From: Pedobacter sp. PF22-3
Lineage (GTDB): Bacteria; Bacteroidota; Bacteroidia; Sphingobacteriales; Sphingobacteriaceae
NCBI RefSeq assembly: GCF_026239555.1
Contig: NZ_JAPIVP010000006.1
Location: 62,001-126,000 of the forward strand
Direction: 5' to 3'
DNA: 64,000 bases
Below, one piece after another: positions 26,866-34,665 of this stretch; the first letter of the stretch is position 1; the number at the start of each line of letters is the position of its first letter. The notes beneath the pieces were generated by a model. It searched no databases, was not told the DNA's origin, and was given only the letters and a program-made list of their open reading frames with translations. A program made the position numbers and the translations under genes.

Positions 26866-26900
26866 GTTGAAGGTTAGAAGGTAGAAGGCGTAAGGCTAAG
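26866..26900. repeat. GGTTGAAGGTTAGAAGG low-complexity repeat
   Basis: A short purine-rich stretch made of AGGTTGAAGG/AGGTAGAAGG words follows the LiaF-like gene. The same words, or their complements ACCTTC/CCTTCAACC, recur at 17470-17535, 36241-36300, 37545-37573, 60718-60756 and 61140-61180. Confidence 0.6.
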
Positions 26901-26971
26901 ACTTCATTAACGAAATCTTTATAAAATGCTGATCTTACAATCCTAAAGTCTCATAATCCTGATCTAATCCG

Positions 26972-27583
26972 ATGAATCCTGATCAATATACAGTTGTAAT
27001 AAATGGTAAGCCTAAAGGGCCGTATAATTTAAACGAACTGAAAGATTTAAACATCAGTGCGAATACTTTTATACGTAAACCCGGAATGGACGATTATAAA
27101 GAAGCTCACGCAATGCCCGAACTGCGTGAGCTTTTAGGTTTTACCTATCAAAAAACCGCACCTCAATATTTTGCCGCTTTTGATCAAAGATTATTGGCTT
27201 CAGTGATTGATCATTTTATTATTTTCGGTTTCTATACCATTATTATTTTAACTAGTTATATTTTTATAGAAGGGAAAGACCAACGGATTAAGGCTTTTTT
27301 AGTTCCTTTTCCAATAATATTTTTAGTTAAACTGGTTTATGGCAGCATCGCCGAAGCAACTAAAAGCCAGTCAACTATTGGTAAAAAACTCCTCAATATT
27401 AAAGTAACCGACTTAGAAGGTAGCCGGGTTTCTCTTGGTGTTTCCTCAGCGAGGAATTTTTCTAAAATCTTATCTGTAATCCCGGTTTTCTTTGGTTATC
27501 TATATAGTTTCCTGAATAAGAAACATCAGTGCTGGCATGATATTGCGGCTAATACTTTAGTAATAAAAGACAGGTTAATATAA
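26972..27583 (+). CDS. GYF_2 plus RDD-family membrane protein
   Basis: This 203-residue protein has two parts. Residues 1-60 form a GYF_2 (DUF4339) domain (YTVVINGKPKGPYNLNELKDL), which normally binds proline-rich partners. The rest is an RDD domain with three transmembrane helices (the AAFDQRLLASVIDHFIIFGFYT start, SQSTIGKKLLNIKVTDLEG, and the final QCWHDIAANTLVI). The function of RDD proteins in Bacteroidota is not established. The domain fusion is common in this phylum. Confidence 0.82.
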   Translation: MNPDQYTVVINGKPKGPYNLNELKDLNISANTFIRKPGMDDYKEAHAMPELRELLGFTYQKTAPQYFAAFDQRLLASVIDHFIIFGFYTIIILTSYIFIEGKDQRIKAFLVPFPIIFLVKLVYGSIAEATKSQSTIGKKLLNIKVTDLEGSRVSLGVSSARNFSKILSVIPVFFGYLYSFLNKKHQCWHDIAANTLVIKDRLI

Positions 27584-27744
27584 GTTAGAAAAGCAAGGAT
27601 AATACTGCTATTTTCATTATGCGGGCTGTTCGCTATATCTCCGATGTAAAATTGGAGTATGCCGCTTCCATCCCGTTTATTAAACTCTTGATAAGCCAAC
27701 TGATTTAATTACAACATTACAACATCAAAAATTCCAACAATCCT

Positions 27745-27752
27745 TATCTTTG
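27745..27752 (+). promoter_or_regulatory. Candidate -7 box (TATCTTTG) before ispG
   Basis: TATCTTTG matches the TAnnTTTG consensus and lies 8 bp before the annotated ATG. That spacing would give a very short leader, so it may instead be coincidental. No TTTG -33 element is visible at the standard distance. Confidence 0.3.
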
Positions 27753-27759
27753 CAAACAG

Positions 27760-29739
27760 ATGGAAAATATATTGGCAAAACATGATCTGGCTGGCGGATA
27801 TTGCAACAGTTTAACCGCTTATTCTAGATATTTAACCCGCGAGGTGAATATTGGAGATATTGCGTTGGGTGGGCACAATCCAATTAGGATTCAATCCATG
27901 ACCACTACCGATACAATGGACACACTGGGTACAGTAGAGCAGACCATCCGCATGGTAGAATCTGGTTGCGAATATGTCCGTATTACTGCTCCAAGCATTA
28001 AGGAAGCCGAAAATCTGGCTAATATTAAAAAAGAACTACGTTTCCGTGGTTACAATGTTCCATTGATTGCCGACATTCATTTTACACCAAATGCTGCAGA
28101 AATGGCTGCGCGGATTGTAGAAAAAGTACGTGTTAATCCAGGTAATTACGCAGATAAAAAGAAATTTGAGAATATAGAATATACGCAAGATGCCTACAAT
28201 GCAGAGTTAAGCCGGATTTACAAAAAGTTTATTCCCCTGGTAAAAATCTGTAAAGAGTATGGTACTGCCATGCGCATCGGCACTAACCACGGATCGCTTT
28301 CTGACAGGATTATGAGCCATTATGGAGATACACCGCGTGGTATGGTCGAATCTGCAATGGAGTTTATCCGCATGTGCGAAGACCAGAATTACTATAACCT
28401 GGTGATCTCGATGAAAGCCAGCAATACCCAGGTAATGGTACAGGCTTACCGTTTGCTGGTAGAAACCATGGCTAAAGAGGGTATGAATTATCCTTTGCAT
28501 TTAGGTGTTACCGAAGCAGGCGATGGTGAAGATGGGCGCATTAAATCAGCAGTTGGCATTGGCACTTTATTGGAAGATGGATTGGGTGATACCATTCGTG
28601 TTTCTCTAACCGAAGATCCTGAATTTGAAGCGCCAGTTGCTAAAGCTTTGGCAGACCGCTATGCTTTAAGGAGCCCGAAGTCGGAAATCGGAAGTCCGGA
28701 GTCAATTACTCTACGCCCCACGCCCCACGCTCCACGCCCAACTTACTCTCCTTACGAATACAACCGCCGCGTTACTACTCCGGTACAACATATTGGCGGG
28801 CATAACCATCCGGTAGTGATGATAGATGTTTCGAAGGAAAATTTAAAAGACCCTTACTTTTTAAGTTCGGTTGGTTATAACTATAGTGCAGGTTTAGATA
28901 AATATAATCTAGCCGACCAGGCATGTGATTTAGCCTTTTTAGGCGATAATTTGCCATCTTTTTCATTCCCTGGGAATTTAAAGCAGGTCTACAATTATAC
29001 CACTTGGTTAAAGCTGAAAGACAAAAATAACTGTCACCCTTTATTTACGTTTGAAGAATTTGGCAGTAATACCCTTAAGGATGAACTTTTAAATTTTTTA
29101 GAGGTAGATGCGGGAACATTCCAACATTCCAACATTCCAACCTTTGAACCTAATGTTGTCCTGATTTTAAAAACTTCTGCTATACATGGGATGGCCGAGC
29201 AAAGAGCATTTTTTGTGGCATTGCAGGAAAGAAATATACAGGTCCCTGTGATTATAAAGAGAACTTACCACGATGCGGATGCTGATCATTTAATGCTTTA
29301 TGCAGCTACCGATCTGGGTGCCTTACTTACCGATGGTTTTGGCGATGGTGTTTGGATTGATGCGGAAGGACAAAACCTTTCATTGATCAATTCGACCAGT
29401 TTTGGCATTTTACAGGCCACACGTACCCGTATCAGTAAAACGGAATATATTTCGTGCCCAAGCTGCGGGCGAACGCTTTTCGATTTGCAGGAAACTACAC
29501 AGCTGATCCGTTCGCGGACTGATCATTTAAAAGGTATCAAAATTGGGATCATGGGATGCATTGTTAATGGCCCGGGTGAAATGGCCGATGCCGACTACGG
29601 TTATGTAGGTACTGGTCCTGATAAAATTACCCTATACCGTGGTAAAGAAGTGGTAAAGAAAAATGTAACTACTGCGTATGCTTTGGATGAGTTGATCGAT
29701 ATCATTAAAGATGATGGGAATTGGGTAGAAAAGGTTTAA
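27760..29739 (+). CDS. ispG: 4-hydroxy-3-methylbut-2-enyl-diphosphate synthase (large-type IspG/GcpE)
   Basis: This [4Fe-4S] enzyme of the MEP isoprenoid pathway converts MEcPP to HMBPP. The 659-residue length matches the large, plant/Bacteroidota-type enzyme with an insert domain between the TIM-barrel and the iron-sulfur domain. Seen in the sequence: RIQSMTTTDTMDT near residue 43, the barrel segments PLIADIHF and RIGTNHGSL, and the cluster cysteines in SCPSCGRTLFDLQ (Cys566 and Cys569) and IMGCIVNGPGEMADADYG. Two low-complexity insertions sit in the coding frame: about residues 305-332 (GAAGTCGGA/CGCCCCACGC words) and about 451-460 (ACATTCCA repeated). Both keep the frame, so the gene appears intact. 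Confidence 0.93.
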   Translation: MENILAKHDLAGGYCNSLTAYSRYLTREVNIGDIALGGHNPIRIQSMTTTDTMDTLGTVEQTIRMVESGCEYVRITAPSIKEAENLANIKKELRFRGYNVPLIADIHFTPNAAEMAARIVEKVRVNPGNYADKKKFENIEYTQDAYNAELSRIYKKFIPLVKICKEYGTAMRIGTNHGSLSDRIMSHYGDTPRGMVESAMEFIRMCEDQNYYNLVISMKASNTQVMVQAYRLLVETMAKEGMNYPLHLGVTEAGDGEDGRIKSAVGIGTLLEDGLGDTIRVSLTEDPEFEAPVAKALADRYALRSPKSEIGSPESITLRPTPHAPRPTYSPYEYNRRVTTPVQHIGGHNHPVVMIDVSKENLKDPYFLSSVGYNYSAGLDKYNLADQACDLAFLGDNLPSFSFPGNLKQVYNYTTWLKLKDKNNCHPLFTFEEFGSNTLKDELLNFLEVDAGTFQHSNIPTFEPNVVLILKTSAIHGMAEQRAFFVALQERNIQVPVIIKRTYHDADADHLMLYAATDLGALLTDGFGDGVWIDAEGQNLSLINSTSFGILQATRTRISKTEYISCPSCGRTLFDLQETTQLIRSRTDHLKGIKIGIMGCIVNGPGEMADADYGYVGTGPDKITLYRGKEVVKKNVTTAYALDELIDIIKDDGNWVEKV

Positions 29740-29780
29740 TCAAATTATCCCCTGGTCTGTGTCCCCACAGACCACTATAC

Positions 29781-29915
29781 TGTCATTCTGAGCGCAGCGA
29801 AGAATCTATATCCTGGTGGCACCGATTACAAGCTACTGCGCCATTATCAATGTTAGCATAGTTTTAACAGCACTAATATTCTCGGAGCAGATTCCTCATT
29901 GCATTCAGAATGATA
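29781..29915. repeat. Paired inverted REP-like element (GTCATTCTGAGCG type)
   Basis: The left arm at 29781-29807 (GTCATTCTGAGCGCAGCGAA, then GAATCT) and the right arm at 29889-29915 (AGATTCCTCATTGCATTCAG, then AATGATA) are inverted copies with a few mismatches, separated by ~80 bp. The pair fills the gap between ispG and the channel gene. Confidence 0.7.
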
Positions 29916-29966
29916 AAGAATCGAACATCATTTAATTTTCTAACCAATAAATCCTAAATTGCCTTG

Positions 29967-31241
29967 ATGAAAATCCCGGAGTTTCAATGCCTTTTTAACG
30001 AACTTAGAAACTGGTTGGCTGGTAAAGGCCTTGCGGGTAACGAATTCATTTATTCTTATTTTTTTATTGGGCTTGTTGCAGTTGTTTTATTCCTTTTTGT
30101 CACCATTTTTGTTACCCGTCAGGTATTTATTGGTGTGGTAAAAAGTGCCAAAACTAAGTCCGACTGGCAAAAGGCGTTATTCGAATTTCGTGTTTTTAGG
30201 GCTTTCGCACTAATTTTTGGTGCTTACATTATCTATAATGCTGTTCCGTACCTTTTTATCTACTTTAAAAACTGGCATTTCTATGCTTTGATTTTTGCTA
30301 AAATCTATATGGTTTTAGCTGTGATGTTTGCTGTAAATGCATTTTTGAATGCGGTGGTCTCCATTATGGAATCATCTAAGAAATATGCCGATAAACCTGT
30401 TAGAAGTTACAAGCAGGTAGCCAAAATTGTATTTTATATTGTTGGTTTCGTGCTTATCCTTTCGATTATTCTGGGTGAATCGCCAGTTTATGTTTTCGGT
30501 GGTTTTGGTGCAGTTACAGCAGTTTTCATTCTGGTTTTTAGAGATCCGATTTTAGGTTTTGTGGCATCGGTACAAATGAGTGCCATTGATCTGGTTAGGG
30601 TAGGCGATTGGATTACCGTAGAAAAATACGGTGCTGATGGCGAAGTAACCGAAATCAACTTAACCACCATTAAGGTGCGTAACTGGGATAAAACCGTTAC
30701 CATCGTGCCGAGTTATGCCATTGTTAGTGAATCGTTTAAAAACTGGCGGGCAATGGAAGAAAGTGAGGGACGTAGGATTAAGCGCCACATTAACATTAAA
30801 ATTTCGAGTATTAAATTCTGCGATGAAGAACTGATTGGTAAGTTGCAAAGCATCGATTTTCTTAAAGATTACCTCAGAGAAACTCAGGCATTTATTGAAC
30901 ATTATAATGCCGAAAATACCGTAAATCCCAATAATCTGGTTAATGGCCGCCATATGACCAATATCGGGACTTTTAGGGTGTATGCAGAAAAATATCTGGA
31001 AAGCAATCCTCATATTAATAAGGAACTCACCTTTATGGTACGCCAATTACAGGCTACAGAACACGGATTGCCTATTGAGATTTACGTATTTTCCAAAGAG
31101 AAAGGTTTAAAACGTTTTGAAGAAGTGGCTGCCGATATTTTTGACCACTTGTTGGCTGCGGTACCCTACTTCGATCTCGAAATTTTCCAAAGCCCTAGTG
31201 GTAGCGATATGCGTAATTTTGTAAAGAGGGGGGATGATTAG
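29967..31241 (+). CDS. MscS-family mechanosensitive ion channel (YbdG/MscM-like)
   Basis: This ~425-residue protein has several N-terminal helices followed by the MscS core. The pore-lining helix and beta domain are visible as VYVFGGFGAVTAVFILVFRDPILGFVASVQM, then VRVGDWITV, EVTEINLTTIKVRNWDKTVTIVPSYAIVSESFKNW. The length and the extra C-terminal alpha/beta insert resemble the YbdG subfamily rather than the compact MscS. It would open on membrane tension as an osmotic safety valve. The ATG at 29967 is chosen; a TTG one codon upstream is unlikely to be the start. Confidence 0.88.
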   Translation: MKIPEFQCLFNELRNWLAGKGLAGNEFIYSYFFIGLVAVVLFLFVTIFVTRQVFIGVVKSAKTKSDWQKALFEFRVFRAFALIFGAYIIYNAVPYLFIYFKNWHFYALIFAKIYMVLAVMFAVNAFLNAVVSIMESSKKYADKPVRSYKQVAKIVFYIVGFVLILSIILGESPVYVFGGFGAVTAVFILVFRDPILGFVASVQMSAIDLVRVGDWITVEKYGADGEVTEINLTTIKVRNWDKTVTIVPSYAIVSESFKNWRAMEESEGRRIKRHINIKISSIKFCDEELIGKLQSIDFLKDYLRETQAFIEHYNAENTVNPNNLVNGRHMTNIGTFRVYAEKYLESNPHINKELTFMVRQLQATEHGLPIEIYVFSKEKGLKRFEEVAADIFDHLLAAVPYFDLEIFQSPSGSDMRNFVKRGDD

Positions 31242-31318
31242 CATTTGATGTCATTCTGAAGAATAATTTATTTTATAAAAATCAACATTATTGACAGTAG
31301 AATTTAAATGAATATTAT

Positions 31319-31441
31319 CGTCATTTCGACTGAAGCTCACCGATTTTTCATCGGTAGCGTAATGGAGAAATCTTCTAAATTTGATTCAATAATCTGCTAT
31401 AAAGATCTCTCCACTTCGCCTTGCTCCGGTCGAGATGACGA
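31319..31441. repeat. Paired inverted REP-like element (CATTTCGACTGAAGC type)
   Basis: The left arm from 31319 (GTCATTTCGACTGAAGC ... GGAGAAATCT) is mirrored by the right arm at 31401-31441 (AGATCTCTCCACTTCG ... GGTCGAGATGACG). The left arm contains an extra local hairpin, ACCGATTTTTCATCGGT. The same type recurs at 32358-32449 and, as a fragment, at 3706-3746. Confidence 0.7.
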
Positions 31442-31465
31442 CCATTTCCTCAGAATGACAATAGC

Positions 31466-32290
31466 CTATTCTCCTAAGAAAGTCAAAACCTTTTCGCAAA
31501 CTTTAAATAATAGTGGTGGTAAAGTTTCGCTGGTGTAAGGCTGTGTTGCTCCATACACATGGTTGGCACCTTCAATTTTAACCAACCTGCTATTTGGATT
31601 GGCCTCTGCCAAGGTTTGCGCGGTTTCGAAAGGGACATTTATATCATCATCGCCGTGGATAATCAACCAGGGGATATTTATGCGTTTTGCTGCATCTATA
31701 ATATTTAATGTTGCCGCATTTTCTTCCAGATCTTCCAATAGCGTTACATTTAATGGCATCTGTTCTTTTGTACGGGCATTGGTAACAAAAATCCTTCCGG
31801 TTTTTTTCCATTCTGCCTCTTGTTCCTTTTTCCAAAGACTATTAAAATCGGCAATAGCACTCCAGGTAACCAGTTTGTTGATCCTTAAATCGTTTGCTGC
31901 TTCTATAATGGATAATCCACCGCCACGGCTATGGCCAATTAAATTTACTTTAGTGTTTGCACCATAAGCTTTCTCCATAAAATCCAATACTGCATTTACA
32001 TCTAAGAGTTCTTTAGATACGGTATTGCCGGCAAAAGCTTCCATATCGGTAACATCTTTTGGGTCATCAACAGGTACGCCGCTATGCGATAAATTAAACT
32101 TAACGTAACGGTAACCATTGCTGGCAAAATACCTGGCTACTAAGTTATGGGCACCCCAATCTTTAAAACCTTTAAAACCATGTACAAAAAGTACGATGGG
32201 GGTATTAGGATTTTTTTTGTCAAAAGTGATGTCGCCAATAATTAATTTTCCGTCCGCACCGCTAAGGCTAAAATTGCTTTGTGTAATCAT
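31466..32290 (-). CDS. Alpha/beta hydrolase
   Basis: This 274-residue alpha/beta hydrolase is probably cytoplasmic, since no signal peptide is visible. Features include the oxyanion-region motif HGFKGFKDWG, the nucleophile elbow LIGHSRGGGLS with Ser in GHSRG, the acid in IHGDDDINVPFE, and the catalytic His in GANHVYG. It resembles dienelactone hydrolase/prolyl-peptidase-like esterases with unspecified substrate. It is flanked on both sides by palindromic repeats and appears to be transcribed alone. Confidence 0.85.
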   Translation of the reverse strand: MITQSNFSLSGADGKLIIGDITFDKKNPNTPIVLFVHGFKGFKDWGAHNLVARYFASNGYRYVKFNLSHSGVPVDDPKDVTDMEAFAGNTVSKELLDVNAVLDFMEKAYGANTKVNLIGHSRGGGLSIIEAANDLRINKLVTWSAIADFNSLWKKEQEAEWKKTGRIFVTNARTKEQMPLNVTLLEDLEENAATLNIIDAAKRINIPWLIIHGDDDINVPFETAQTLAEANPNSRLVKIEGANHVYGATQPYTSETLPPLLFKVCEKVLTFLGE

Positions 32291-32357
32291 AGTTAAAGAA
32301 TTGATGTAAAATATAAACCTACAAAATCTAATTTTGTTGTGTGCTTTTAAGAGAGAT

Positions 32358-32449
32358 CGTCCTTTCGACTGTAATGCAACGAAATGGAGAAATCTGGCTT
32401 TACAGTAATTGTAAATTATTTAGATTTCTCTACTGCGGTCAAAATGACG
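32358..32449. repeat. Paired inverted REP-like element upstream of the hydrolase gene
   Basis: Left arm 32358-32395 (CGTCCTTTCGACTGTAATGC ... GGAGAAATCT) and right arm 32422-32449 (AGATTTCTCTACTGCGGTC ... AATGACG) are imperfect inverted copies. This is the same type as 31319-31441, so the hydrolase gene lies between two elements of one family. Confidence 0.7.
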
Positions 32450-32492
32450 CTGCTAAAAAAAAACCGTTCATAGAACCAGAGGACATGTTCTC

Positions 32493-32622
32493 TAAACCCG
32501 ATAGGCGTGAAAATACTTTTTGATGCAGGTCTTCAACAAACTCAGACTGGCATTCACAAAAAGATTGTAACGAATAGCGGGACTAACACTAAAATGAAAT
32601 ACAGGTTTTGCTTTTCAAAAAA
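32493..32622 (+). repeat. Dispersed ~130 nt element related to the tandem-array core
   Basis: This sequence runs from TCTAAACCCGATAGGCG through ACTTTTTGATGCAGG, AAAAAGATTGTAACGAATAG, CGGGACTAACACT, TACAGG and GCTTTTCAAAAAA. It follows the order of words in the array cores at 13116-13240, 13446-13570 and 13774-13895. Similarity is strongest in the AAAGAT ... TAACACT and GCTTTnCAAAAAA blocks. Any short ORFs here are not supported as genes. Confidence 0.6.
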
Positions 32623-32629
32623 GACATCT

Positions 32630-33016
32630 TCAGGTTGTTTTCTTATAATAATACCATGCCCAACCCATAAACAACAACTGAAATGGTAATCTCATCCAGG
32701 CAATCAGCGGCGTAACCAGCATTTCGCCCAACATGAACGGTGCCTTCTCAATCATATAAATATGGGCAGGGATAAAAGCGATCAGCATGAGTATGATTAG
32801 CGCCGACGCAAGCTTTCTTGTCTTTTTAAACAGCAATAAAAACCCGAAAACGATTTCCAATAATCCAGATAAGTAAATTAAAAAGCCAGGTACAGGCAAC
32901 CATTTTGGCAGAATTTCGTAATATACTGCAGTGGATAAAAAGTGGTTACATCCGGCCAGAACGTAGAAAAGGGCATAAAACCAAAGAAAAAAATTATAAA
33001 TTGATCCGTTTTTCAT
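32630..33016 (-). CDS. DoxX-like small membrane protein
   Basis: This 128-residue protein with four hydrophobic helices resembles the DoxX/DoxD-like family. Seen in the sequence: FFLWFYALFYVLAGCNHFLS, a PKWLPVPGFLIYLSGLLEIVFGFLLLF segment with the conserved GxxE, and AHIYMIEKAPF. The role of these proteins is generally unclear; some associate with redox systems. It is divergent from hemA. Confidence 0.8.
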   Translation of the reverse strand: MKNGSIYNFFLWFYALFYVLAGCNHFLSTAVYYEILPKWLPVPGFLIYLSGLLEIVFGFLLLFKKTRKLASALIILMLIAFIPAHIYMIEKAPFMLGEMLVTPLIAWMRLPFQLLFMGWAWYYYKKTT

Positions 33017-33113
33017 GATTGATATATGGTTTGATCTGAGAAGATTGCTATTTAAAACCGTTCTAAATTGATGTAAATTACAGGTTAATGACAGTCACAT
33101 GCCTTCACCATGT

Positions 33114-33121
33114 TACTTTTG
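33114..33121 (+). promoter_or_regulatory. Candidate -7 box (TACTTTTG) before hemA
   Basis: TACTTTTG fits the TAnnTTTG consensus and lies 30 bp before the hemA start, a plausible leader length. There is no clear TTTG at the -33 position. Confidence 0.45.
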
Positions 33122-33151
33122 TATCCCGATAATAGTTAATAACGGAAGCAC

Positions 33152-34378
33152 TTGGAATATTTAAAAGTAATAGCTTTTACGCATCACCACATCGACCTGA
33201 AATCTTTAGGGAAATTAGTTATTTGTGACCAGAGTTTAGATAGCAGGTTGAAGAATGTTCAAGCAGAGCTTCCCGTTAGCGAAATTTTTTATGTCGGAAC
33301 CTGTAACCGTGTAGAATTTGTTTTCTTGACCAAAGAGAAAACCGACAAAGAATTCGTAACCAGATTTCTTACTGTTTTAGACATGGGGTTGCCTCCTGAA
33401 TTTATGGAGCGTTTTCTGGATAATGTTACCGTATACGAAAACGAAGAAGCCTTTAACCATTTGTTGAGAACATCATGTTCTTTAGAGAGTTTGGTGGTTG
33501 GCGAAAAGGAAATCCTTGCCCAAATCCGTAAAGCTTATGAAAACTGCCGCGATGCTGGATTTACCGGCGATTACATGCGTATGATTATGGATCGTGTGGT
33601 TAAAACGGCAAAAGAAGTTTATACGCACACAAACATCTCTAAAAATCCGGTTTCTGTTGTTTCATTGGCTTACCGTAAGCTAAAAGAACTGAATATGTGT
33701 GGCAACTCGCGTATCTTAATCATAGGTGCTGGCGAAACCAATCAGAACATTGCAAAATATCTCAATAAACATAAATACTCCAATTTCTCCATTTTCAACC
33801 GTACGTTCTCTAAAGCCGAATCTTTGGCAGCAGAGCTGGGTGGTAAAGCTTATCCCTTAGCCGCACTTGAAGATTTTAATGAAGGATTTGATGTAATCAT
33901 TACCTGTACAGGTTCTACTGAGGCCATTATTAATGAAGCGCTATACGCTAAACTGTTAAATGGCGATCAGGGCAAAAAAGTGATTGTGGATTTGGCCATT
34001 CCGAATGATGTGATGCCTGCTGTGATCCATAATAATCCTGTTCACTATATTGAGGTAGAATCACTGAAAGAGGTGGCGCGAAAAAACATCCAGGAACGTT
34101 ATAACGAACTGGTGCATGCCGAAGAAATTATCAGCAATAACATTACCGAATTTTTTTCTGTTTTAAAACAACGCCGTATCGAACTGGCGATGCAGGAAGT
34201 GCCAAGAAAGATTAAAGAAATCAAAAATACAGCCATAAACGGCGTTTTTGCTGAGGAAATTAGTCAGATGGATGAAGCTTCGCGTGAAGTTTTAGAACGT
34301 GTAATGAATTACATGGAGAAAAAATACATCAGCGTACCTATGGTAATGGCAAAAGAAATTCTGGTTAACCAACCTTAA
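33152..34378 (+). CDS. hemA: Glutamyl-tRNA reductase
   Basis: This NADPH-dependent enzyme reduces glutamyl-tRNA to glutamate-1-semialdehyde, the first committed step of C5-pathway tetrapyrrole synthesis. The 408 residues include the active-site thioester Cys51 in VGTCNRVEF, the SLESLVVGEKEILAQIRKAY block, the Rossmann motif ILIIGAGETNQNIAKYL, and a C-terminal dimerisation helix. Translation most likely begins at TTG (33152): the reading TTG-GAA-TAT-TTA-AAA gives MEYLK, the usual beginning of these proteins, and there is no nearby in-frame ATG. It opens the heme locus. Confidence 0.93.
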   Translation: MEYLKVIAFTHHHIDLKSLGKLVICDQSLDSRLKNVQAELPVSEIFYVGTCNRVEFVFLTKEKTDKEFVTRFLTVLDMGLPPEFMERFLDNVTVYENEEAFNHLLRTSCSLESLVVGEKEILAQIRKAYENCRDAGFTGDYMRMIMDRVVKTAKEVYTHTNISKNPVSVVSLAYRKLKELNMCGNSRILIIGAGETNQNIAKYLNKHKYSNFSIFNRTFSKAESLAAELGGKAYPLAALEDFNEGFDVIITCTGSTEAIINEALYAKLLNGDQGKKVIVDLAIPNDVMPAVIHNNPVHYIEVESLKEVARKNIQERYNELVHAEEIISNNITEFFSVLKQRRIELAMQEVPRKIKEIKNTAINGVFAEEISQMDEASREVLERVMNYMEKKYISVPMVMAKEILVNQP

Positions 34379-34451
34379 TTTAACCGTGTTTTTTTCTGTC
34401 ATCCTTGAATGAAAGATCTTCCATTCCGGGAATCAATAGTATTGACTTTTG

Positions 34452-34521
34452 AAGTCAGGTGTTGCCACCTGACTTTTTTGTTTGCAAAATTTAGCAAGTG
34501 TAAGATGGTAACATCTTACAC
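34452..34521 (+). terminator. Hairpin terminator after hemA, with a second perfect hairpin
   Basis: The first hairpin has a 10-bp stem: AAGTCAGGTG at 34452-34461, loop TTGC, CACCTGACTT at 34466-34475, followed by TTTTG, a classic rho-independent form. A second perfect 10-bp stem lies 22 bp on: GTGTAAGATG at 34498-34507 and CATCTTACAC at 34512-34521, loop GTAA. It has no T-run and is probably a palindromic repeat rather than a terminator. Confidence 0.75.
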
Positions 34522-34637
34522 CACGGATAGAATGACAATAGATAATACCTAATGTCACAGAAATCCTTTAAATTCTCCTTTCTGTAACCTCACTGTCTCA
34601 TTTTTAAACAATTCATGGTATAAACCACTATTTAAAT

Positions 34638-34645
34638 TAAATTTG
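34638..34645 (+). promoter_or_regulatory. Candidate -7 box (TAAATTTG) before hemC
   Basis: TAAATTTG fits the Bacteroidota -7 consensus and lies 20 bp before the hemC start, after the hemA terminator. This suggests that hemC has its own promoter. The -33 element is not clear. Confidence 0.45.
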
Positions 34646-34665
34646 TAGCTCATTTAATCTTAATA

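Noticed and set aside
31308..31538. Open frame across the palindrome before the hydrolase gene end
   Set aside because: It translates a repeated palindromic element; no conserved protein features.
32341..32689. Two short open frames in the hydrolase/DoxX gap
   Set aside because: Both lie within repeat elements (32358-32449 and 32493-32622) and show no domain.
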